A DNA stretch of 64,000 nt from Botryococcus braunii. Lineage: Eukaryota; Chlorophyta; Trebouxiophyceae. A program made the translations under genes and the position numbers. Below are positions 24,527 through 41,200 of the stretch, one piece after another; position 1 is the stretch's first letter; the number at the start of each line of letters is the position of its first letter. The notes under the pieces are model-generated. The model was not told the origin of the DNA, did no database searches, and worked only from the letters and a program-made list of their open reading frames with translations. The stretch covers positions 112,501-176,500 of the forward strand of contig KV908439.1 in NCBI GenBank assembly GCA_002005505.1, in the 5' to 3' direction.

Positions 24527-26232
24527 ACTGATAGTACTCTGTACCTTGCAGGGTCCGTCGCACTAACTAGCATAACTCATAATCGAGCAACAAGCCGATC
24601 CTATCTCTATAAAGTATCAGTCGAGCATCAGCAAGCGTCCTGCGAACGGGAATATACTATTATATACAGCTTTTCTGCTAGTTAGGCTTAATTGGTACTT
24701 ATAAGTACCTAACTCGTACAACGCCTGGACTGGATAATACTAATATTTTTTGGATAATCCTATAGAATTCGTCAGCTGTCTCGACCTCCCTACGCACACT
24801 ATTGGGATGCGTTGTGAAACGCGAAAGAAACATTCGAAAGGCGATGCAATCTGACAGAAGCCGCTTTGCACATGGCGCACCCATGATTGTGTCAGGTACA
24901 TGCCGATCTCTCTACAGACACTTGAACCCTAAAACCCTAAAACCCAACTCCAGTGTGGGGCATGCTTTAGTAAGCAACTTAGCATTCGTGAAAGCACATC
25001 ATAGAGGCCCCCGCTTGGCTTTTGGCGACTTGATATGGCCTCAAAACCAGCCATGCCATTGTACTGCAAGCCCTTAAACTCATGAGTGATCAACTTGCTC
25101 AACTCTTGCTTGAAAGAAGTAGAAGCCCTACTCTAACTGCATGTTTACTACACGCGCAGGTGTCCTCGTGTTCCCCCATGTAACTCCTTAAAAAACAGTC
25201 AGCCTGTGCCGCACATGAACAACAAGCATGATTGCTGGGCATCCAACTCTTGCCCAAGATGTACGTGGACATCGGTTCTGATGTACATCGCAGTTGTGGC
25301 GTTCACGTGACCTTCTGCTGTCAATCGCAGCCCATGACTTGGGCAACTAAATCTAGATCCTGCACCTTAGATGAGATCGCATGTGACACACATTTGGACA
25401 CAACGACATGCACGTCGTGATAACCGAGTGGGACAGCACACCACGTGTACAATGCAAAACCCCCGATCCCAAATACGGCGGCAAATTCTTACTCAATCAG
25501 CAATTTCCTCTGTGCCTCTTTTAGGTTATGCCAGTAATGGCCTCGTCCGCACAACACGAAATCGGTACTTTCCGCCGGGAAAGTAATAATATCCCTGACA
25601 GCAGCTACAGATACATTAGCTGTCTTAGTAGTCAAAAGAACACCAAGCCTTGTTCGTTACTCAGGTACTTATATAAGATATATCTAGAATAAGCGTCTTT
25701 CACAGGTCTACATACGCCCTAGCGACTGTCAGCCTATCAGTGGCCACGCCCCAAAACGAGCGGCACTGTCAGTGGCCAACAGATGTAATTTACTTTTGCA
25801 CCTGCCAGCGATTCGTCAAAAAGCCCTCATGCAATACTGCTGTCACGAAGTCTGTTTGGGCAGCTGTAATCACACACGTGTAGCTTACCTAAAAGGCACC
25901 CCAATTCGATCGATCATACATTTGTCCATACATTTGTTTCATTCCGAGGAAGCAGATCTCTGTGCTATGCACATATATATGCCGGCTGACAGCGAAAACT
26001 TGCGCAACGTCCAAAGAGGCAAAGCGCGTGGCGCAGCAAGGCGGAAGCAGAGACATAAAGCAGAGCAAGGATGCACATCTTCTGTAGAACCGGAAGCTTC
26101 CGTAGGGAGCATGAGATGGCGTAACCCAGCACATGGTGCACGCAATGGACTGGTTCAAATCTCATCAGTGGCCATCACCTCTGCATCGTTTCCTTTTCTG
26201 CTGCAGCGCTTGTATCCTAGGCCCATTAATGA

Positions 26233-26260
26233 CAGCAATGTTTTCTAGAAAACATTGCTG
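26233..26260. repeat. 28-bp perfect palindrome
   Basis: CAGCAATGTTTTCT is followed immediately by its exact reverse complement, with no spacer. Confidence 0.95.
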
Positions 26261-27596
26261 ATCCTCAGCCTGATCTACTGCCAATATGCTGGTCGGCAAT
26301 ATAAAACTTGACAATATCCAATGACAGGCCTAGTGTGACAATATTGTATATATCAATATGGCACTGCTATCAACACACATGAGCAGCGTCCCAAAGGTAG
26401 GGGTGGCTCTAAGCATAAAAATGTACAGCTTCCGCATGCATGCACAATCCCCGGGCCTCGCCCCTTTGGGTAGTACTGTTCAAGCTTGAAGGGGACCTTA
26501 AGGGTACTATCATATCAATTTTTCTGCGCCCCTGGTACTCAAAGTTTTTGTCGCTGCTGTGAAGCTGAAGCTCAATACATGCAACCTCCAGGTTGCATAC
26601 GTGAAAGTCTCAGAACACCAACGTACATTGCGTGGTCTTGGACACAACGCATCGTTTCAGACGCAACGCGCGCGGTCTGCGTGATCTAGACGTGCGTGGT
26701 CTGACATTTCCGCCGCAACCCAAATATGGTCAAGCTAGGATGCAATATGTATCCCATGTATATGCTAATATATACATATCCCATATGCTAATATATAGGA
26801 CGCTAGATACATCCCATATGCTAGATATATCCCATATGCTAATATATAGGACGCAACCTCCGCTGCACAAACCAAAAACATATATTCTAAGCAGGAATGG
26901 CTCCAAGGAAGCAGCGGAGGTGCGTTATTTTAACAATGTCAACAGGAAAAACCAACGCCCTCAGCTTCCAGTAGCATGTTGGGGTAGATGAAATTTAGAC
27001 CTTCGCCTCATAAGACCATCGGCACGGATGGACGTTTAAAACAATAGATCAAGACATCGAAATCCCATCCGCGTAAGATCTCACAAGCTTGTAACACGTA
27101 GAGATTTAAAGACCACTCTATCTAGAGATCTACATTCCATCCGTACCATTGCTCTTTTGAAGTGTAGCTACCTGTTAAAAGAGCTCACCTACTAGCCCAA
27201 ATAGGCTCCCTGACAAGCTAACAAACTGAGCTGCATCTCAGCAGAGATCGCCATCTGCCGGAAGAGCAATAGACGAAATTTCTATTCGCTTGCACATGTC
27301 TGAACACGGTATATATCAATACCAATGCATATCTGAACAGTAATAATTTAATAACATAATATATCAATGCCAGTGCAGAGCTGTACTGCTGCAGAAGAAT
27401 TCTTGCAACACCTGGACCGGAAGATCCACACAGGGACCCCTTCAAACTCTTCACGCATGCTCCTGGGGCAGGTAATATCAATTAACTGACTTTTAGGAGC
27501 ATAAAGGCTGGGCAAGGCCGCGTTTGTGCGCAAACATCGGCGGAGTTCCAGCATCAAAAACACTCCGTGTCAGAAGCCATGTACATGTCAGCCAGA

Positions 27597-27975
27597 TTAG
27601 GGTTGATCAGCGTCTCACCCAGATCAGTCCTCATCCTGGCCAGATTAAGTCATCATCCTGGCCCATGAAGTCATCATCCTGGCCAGATTAGTTCCTCATC
27701 CAGCCCAGATTGAGTCCTCCTCCTGCCCAGACAAAGTCCTCATCCTGGCCAGATTAATTCCTCATCGCTGCCCACAGACAAAGTCTTCACCCAGTCTAGT
27801 CCTAATCCTGCGCAGATTAAGTCCTGATCCTGCGCAGATTAAGTCCTGATCCTGTCTGCATTAGTCATAATCCTGGCCAAATTAGTCATAATCCTGGCCA
27901 GATTAGTCATGATCCTGGCCACATTGAGTCACGATCCTCGCCAGATTAGTCCTCATCCTGGCCTCATCATGCGGG
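27597..27975 (+). repeat. 21-bp minisatellite
   Basis: About 17 copies of CCAGATTAGTCCTCATCCTGG-like units with substitutions and occasional length changes. It lies about 600 bp beyond the 3' end of the sterol methyltransferase gene. Confidence 0.9.
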
Positions 27976-28119
27976 AAAGCTTAACCGACATTAGACATTT
28001 GCCAAACCTAATAGTGGGGGTGTTGACCCCAGAGCTAAACCTGCGAATAACATCTGCTTACCTGTGAATGAACCACTCAGTAACTGCAGCCTAATTTGAA
28101 AGAAGATGTGTGAAGGCCA

Positions 28120-28500
28120 CCACCCTTTGACATCCAAAACGCTGTGCGCTGCCGGCTTTCACCGCCAGGGCTATTTCCGAGCCAGCAATCTTGACATCTA
28201 ACACCCATTGTACCAGCTTTTGCCATTCTCATGCCAATCATGCCAATAATTTACTGATAATACTAGCGCTGATTGTGAGCCACCAATCTTGACATCAAAT
28301 ACCTGCCGTACTGCCGAATTTCGGCATGATTATGCCAATCATCAATTGGTAATATTAGAGCTACTCCTGAGCCACCAAGCTCGACATCTAACACCCTGTG
28401 TAATTCCGGCTCTTCAGCTTTGTCATGCCAATAAAATATTGGCAGTATTGGCGCTGATTCTGGGACAAAAATCTTGACATCCAATACAATGCAGGCTGTA
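28120..28500 (-). repeat. About 95-bp tandem array downstream of SMT
   Basis: The phrase CTTGACATCTAA (or CAAATAC) recurs at about 28190, 28289, 28381 and 28474, with ATGCCAATCAT..AATATT..GCGCTGATT.TGAGCCACCA between. The SMT stop is at 28553, so the array lies in its 3' UTR or just beyond. Open frames through it are repeat artefacts. Confidence 0.85.
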
Positions 28501-28552
28501 CCGACACTGGACGAATATCTCATTGTACCACATGTTATTGTCGGTATTGCTG

Positions 28553-35970
<7,418 letters not shown>

Positions 35971-36768
35971 AGCGTGGAATGCCTTTAAGCGATTGAAGCT
36001 CTATCGGAAAGCACAAATAAGATATTATTTCGTGGTACTTTTCTGCCGTTTCTGCAAGTATTTCTCGGCAGGCGGGTCCCGAGAAAGCGCGCGTGTTTGT
36101 CTGCGTCGAGGGAGTTAAGCTACAAGTTTCGCCCAGCGACGCCGGGCCAGCGTGTCTTTCAAACAGGGCCGGTTGAAGTGGACGCATGTGGAGCCACGTG
36201 AACCCAAGGCAGGGGCCCACGAGTATGTACGAGCAGCGCAACGCGGGGAGTTGCTATGCATACTCACAGACATATCACCATGCACTGATATGACCCCAAC
36301 ACACCACAGCCCACTGTATGCATGTAAACGGACCTTCTGGGGTATGGTGCTGGCCACATCTGCCAGCAGGGGTCCCACCCAAACTTTCAGTTACAGGTAC
36401 GAAAATGCCAACGCCCACTCATGTCCACAAATCATTGCACTGGATGCTGTGGATGTGGGGGTTGGAGGGGGGGGGGGGGTGAGGGTAATTTTTTAAAGGT
36501 GTCCAGGTAAACTGGAAAAGGGGGTGGGGGTTGACCGTCCGTATGGACCCCATGTGATATTCTCTTTTTGGTTGTTGGGGGTTTTCCTTATTAGTAACTC
36601 TGCCGGGTCAAACTGCTGGGAGTAGTGGGGTGGGAGTTTAGGGCTCTCGCCCCCATCTTCCTTTTTCTAGAGTATGTACGAGCAGCTCGGTAACGAGCGC
36701 CACCAATTCGGTCATTGCAAACGTACTTTCAAATAACAGCTTTGGATTTTTAATTTTCCTCTTGGAGT
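35971..36768. other. Region upstream of SMT, no gene identified
   Basis: Presumably contains the SMT promoter and 5' UTR. No convincing TATA box or coding sequence is seen. A G-run lies at 36459-36481. Confidence 0.5.
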
Positions 36769-36975
36769 CCATGACTTACCTATAGATGTCGGAAGACGCA
36801 CCCATATCCCCCGTTCAGAACGTTTATGTGACATGTGTGGCATAGCGGTGGGGGATGAGCATCATTTTGTGTTTCATTGCCCTGCACTTGCTCAGGTTTG
36901 TCACCGCTATCCACATTTGTTCTCGTCCCCCTCGTAGTCACTACGTAATTTCATTTGGCAAGAGGATCAGCGCGC
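36769..36975 (+). pseudogene. Non-LTR retrotransposon C-terminal remnant
   Basis: A plus-strand frame reads [28 protein letters not shown], a Cys/His module typical of the C-terminus of non-LTR reverse transcriptases, then an in-frame stop and NFIWQEDQ. The copy at 63638-63916 has the same order (IPLSERICTRC...VGDEFHFLSICPSF...RFMWQQDG), so both belong to one family. Confidence 0.7.
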
Positions 36976-36984
36976 CGCACCCTC

Positions 36985-37075
36985 GGCCGTCACCGTTATC
37001 GTAGTGGGAATGAACTTCACCATCTTAGTAAAACGGTCCACCACCACAAGTACTGCATCATGTCCCTTAGGTTGT
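36985..37075 (-). pseudogene. Ty3/gypsy integrase remnant
   Basis: The minus-strand frame reads KGHDAVLVVVDRFTKMVKFIP, the integrase core start of Ty3/gypsy (chromovirus-like) elements. It is followed by TTITVTAEGAA and a stop; upstream the frame is lost. Only about 30 codons survive, between two non-LTR remnants. Confidence 0.75.
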
Positions 37076-37267
37076 GGTGATTAATTTTATATTTGATGAA
37101 TTCCAGGCCCGTCAAGCGTTTCAGCGGCGGTGACTTGGCCATTCTCCATTATCCAGTTATTAGTATTGTTATCAGTGTTATAGCATAATAGTATTCTAAC
37201 TAGGTCCTCACATACCGTTGGTTTATCCGTCTGCATCTCATCATGCCCTTTGGGCTGGATTGATGTA

Positions 37268-37576
37268 ATTCTTCTTCTTCTTTGGAGAAGAACCCTGTAT
37301 TGAAGCCCAATGGGGGTATCCGGCCCATTGCAGTGGGGCTCACCCTGCGCCGTCTGGTTTCCAAGATAGCTCTTGCAGCCGTCTTGCCCGCTGTCAGTGA
37401 GTATTTGCAGCCATACCAAGTTGGGGTTGGAGTCCGAAGGGGTGCAGAAGGCCTCGTCCATGCCCTCAACCGCTTGGTGGCACACCAGCAAGACTCCCCT
37501 GACCTCGTCGTTGTCAGCTTGGCCTTCAAAGTGCTTTCAATACAGTCGACCGCAACCGTATGCTTGCAAGAGTCGC
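37268..37576 (+). pseudogene. Non-LTR reverse transcriptase, 5' part (split by Copia)
   Basis: Reads LKPNGGIRPIAVGLTLRRL then GVGVRRGAEGLVHALNR, the fingers/palm entry of a non-LTR reverse transcriptase. A one-base frameshift precedes the AFNTVDRNRM segment, which runs up to the Copia target site GTCGC. The remainder resumes at 44722. The upstream endonuclease part is missing. Confidence 0.8.
37572..37576. other. Target-site duplication (left)
   Basis: GTCGC immediately before the left LTR, identical to GTCGC at 44717-44721. Confidence 0.95.
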
Positions 37577-38267
37577 TGAAATATTCTGGGCTTGGCGTAT
37601 CCTGCATGGTGGCGGCACGGAGGGTGTTAGACGATGTCCTCCTACTTGTGCGTTGTTAAGTAGGCACGGACATATACAAGTCAAGGACTGGTTAGCAACT
37701 GATTGATAGACACCCGGAGTGCCACTATAGTTCCAACCAAGTGTTACAATATCTCTCATCTCTCCTAACAAGGTGACGCAGTTCAAACACGCCTAACCTG
37801 CTCTCACCCAGGTCGTGTTCATTACTTTGTCCGATGAGCTAAACTCAACTCTATATGTCTAACATGTTCTAACAATGTTCATCTGAGTGCTAAATCCAGG
37901 AATACAATAAGGATTAAGTCACCTGCATGGTGGCGGCACGGAGGGTGTTAGACGATGTCCTCCTACTTGTGCGTTGTTAAGTAGGCACGGACATATACAA
38001 GTCAAGGACTGGTTAGCAACTGATTGATAGACACCCGGAGTGCCACTATAGTTCCAACCAAGTGCCTTCCCTATCCGTGCTTGCCCCATATGCCTCCTTT
38101 CTACAAACGTGTCTGTAACTTGCGTTATGATAGTCTTCGTTCAAATGCATGTATTGCCTGGCAGAACTCAGGGTTCTGCCTCTCTTTCCTAATTGGTATT
38201 GTCTTCATACGGAGACTTGCCATTATTACTCCTCTGAGGGAAAGGCATAAAATTAATTAACACAACA
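37577..38267 (-). repeat. Copia 3' LTR
   Basis: 691 bp; on the minus strand begins TGTTGTGTTAATTAATTTTA and ends AATATTTCA. It contains an internal 143-bp direct repeat (37601-37743 and 37922-38064). Confidence 0.97.
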
Positions 38268-38281
38268 CTTCCCCTTGCCTT
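38268..38281 (-). other. Polypurine tract of the Copia element
   Basis: AAGGCAAGGGGAAG on the minus strand, directly before the 3' LTR TGTTG; the usual plus-strand primer position. Confidence 0.85.
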
Positions 38282-38285
38282 TACC

Positions 38286-41200
38286 TCACAGAAACTTGGC
38301 CAGTCCCAGTGAGTTACGATGTCCCAGAAACACTTGTCTAACTAGTGGTTTGGTAAAAATGTCAGCCACATTTCTAGCAGATTGAATGTACTTGAATTCA
38401 ACCTGCCCCTTTGCAATAGCTTCACGTGCGAAATGACAGCTAATTGCAATATGCTTTGTGTGTTTGGAGTACACCGGATTCCTCAGGTGGTTTATACACC
38501 CTTGGTTGTCACAATGAATCTTCACTATCCACGGTAACACTCCAATTTCCTCCAGGAAACCTCTCAGCCAATTTGCTTCCTTCACAACAGCACTTGCTGC
38601 CATGAATTCAGCCTCCACTGTTGAAGTGGCAACAGCAGATTGCTTTTTACTTCCCCACACTACTGCTCCTCCAAACACAGTGAGGACAAAGCCAGTGGTA
38701 GAGAAGCGATGATCCTGATCACCTCCATAGTCGGCATCCACATAGCCTTCTAGCTCTATCTCCCCCCCTCCGAGAGTTAGAACCAAATCTCGGGTTCCTT
38801 TCAGATACTTCAACACACGGATGGCTTCATTCCAATGTGCTGTGGTGGGAGATATGCGATAACGAGACAATACACCTACTGCCTGAGCTATATCGGGACG
38901 TGTGGTGTTGGCTATATACAGAAGAGACCCTACTAACTCACAGTAACGGTGACCTGGAGGTAGTGGACTGCCAGCACCAATGCTGTCGCTCCCATCTCTC
39001 GGTGCAGGCCTTTGGGACATTACGAAATCTTTTGTCATGGGAGTATCAGGTCCCACTGACTCAAGATCCAAGCCAAATTTCTCTACAAGTGCATCGATTT
39101 TAGGGATGCAACTCAGGGTGATCAGCCCTTTATCTCTATCTCTCATCACTTGACATCCCAAGAAATCCTTCACTTCCCCAAGATCATGGATGGTGAATTC
39201 TTTCTTGAGAAGTCCCTTCACTCTCTCGATTTCTGACATGCCCTTGGAAACTATCAGAAGATCATCAACATAGATCAGCACATAGGACTTTCCTCCATCA
39301 GTAGAGCATCTCACATACACTCCCGCATCACTCTTGCACACCTCATACCCCATGACTTCAAGTTTGTCATTCAGGGTTTTGTGCCAGGCACGTGGAGCCT
39401 GCTTCAGGCCATACAACGCCTTTCTCAATCGGCACACAATATTCTTATCACCATTCTCAAAGCCAGGAGGTTGCGTTACATATACTTCCTCCTCGAGCTC
39501 ACCATTCAGAAAGGCGGTCTTAACGTCCACCTGATGAATTTCACAGCCCTCTCTTGCAGCAACAGCAAGCAGAGCTCTTCTAGCTCCATAGCTACTAGTA
39601 GGAGCAAAGACCTCCATCACATCCACTCCAGGGATTTGTCTGCATCCCTGTGCCACTAATCTGGCCTTGAATCTCACAACATTGCCATGTGCATCCATTT
39701 TCACTGAAAATATCCAGTGAACTGGAATAACCTTATGTCCACGAGGTCTCGGAACATACTCCATGACCTCATGAGTATCTAGAGAATTTTGCTCTTCCTG
39801 CATAGCTGCCTTCCAGTATTCCCACTGGGGAGACATCTGTGCTTCTCTCAAATTAGAGGGAACGTGAATTTTCCCAAATCTGACACCTGTGTGCTTTTCC
39901 TCTGAATTGCCTGATTTTCTCTCACTTTGTCCAGAACCCACTACTCTTCCACTGACACTCGCTGAGTTACACATCACAGGCTCTCCAGTAGAAGTAGAAT
40001 GCTCTCTCATAGCACGCTCTCGCTTGGACTCACACTTGGCTTTGCACAAGTTACTCTGCTCATCCCTCACATCATCCTCCCATGCACAGGTACCTCTCGG
40101 ACAGTCTTTGTAATTTGGAATCCCTTCACATTGTCCAGACTTCCGATTCACCTCCTCAAACACACTCTGACATGCCTGCAAGAGTTCAGACTCTTCAGGT
40201 CTCTCACAAGCAACATCGGGATATGGCAGAGTGTCTGCATACTTCCCCTGATTTATGTGATCCACATGCCTCTCAGACCGACTGCATGTCACTGTTGGGA
40301 GTGACCTCACATCTCTGACATCACTCTCCCAGGCACAGGTACCTCTCAGTGAGCACTTGTAATTTGGTCTGTCTCCACAATGTCTGTGCTCCTGATTCAC
40401 CTCCTCCTCTCGTCCCTTACATGGAGTCAAGGATGCAGATCCTGTCTCCCGCTCACAATCATGTTTGGCTGGTGCAGAGAAAGCATATGATGCTTCCTCT
40501 GACCGGTGGCTGCCACCACAGTCCCGTCCAGGAGTGCTCTGACTGGACGGGTTGCCAGAAGAACTCTGCATGGTCACATCTCTTACATTTCTCTCAGTCA
40601 CTGAACAAGACCCACCCATACTGCTCAGCTCCCCGGGACCATTTGCAGCTTTGCATGTAGCTGCCCCCCTCACTGCACTCACATGCAATTCATGCCCCTC
40701 ATGTGAATCACCCTCTAGCTGCACTTCCCCTGGTCCCTGTGACAGAGAGTCACATTCAGTCAACCCCTCTCGCTCTCTGCTCTCTCCCTTCTCCTGTGGC
40801 AGCAGGAGGTCTTTGGCGGCAGTGCGTTGTTCGTGTCGTTGAGCCCGGGTCAGGCCATCCAATTGGTGGTTGCGGCAATCAGACCTAGTTGGTCTGAGGA
40901 CCTCCTGGGCTCGCTCCATCTGCGGTCGAAGGTGGGAGTCCTGTCTCACTCCTCTGGCTAAGTCCTGTACTGCCTCCAGGGTTTGATCCATCTCCACTGG
41001 GTCACACAGTCTTCTGGATTCAGGCTCGGGCTCAGCCTCACTGGGGGGTCCTGTGACAGGCTGTGTGGGGAGGTTGCTGGAGGCTGGCAGGTACTCAGGC
41101 TCACTGTGTGGGTCATCAAGATCTGTCTCAAGGCTGATGTTGGTTGTGCCAGGGGAGGTGCCGGGAAAGACTGGGGGAGTGTCACTTGCAGAGGGCTCAG

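Larger units (their letters stand above)
20586..28119. other. Intergenic, no gene identified
   Basis: A relatively AT-rich stretch without recognisable coding similarity on either strand. It holds a GT microsatellite (21130-21187), loose repeats of GTTGATGGAGTC (22070-22240), a 242-bp tandem duplication (24046-24526), TATATCCCATATGCTA repeats (26750-26850), a 28-bp palindrome (26233-26260) and a 21-bp array (27597-27975). Short CCCTAAA-like telomeric motifs lie at 23343-23359 and 24926-24945. Confidence 0.6.

Noticed and set aside
27597..27975. CRISPR-like array
   Set aside because: The 21-bp units are contiguous and diverged without unique spacers, and the genome is eukaryotic.
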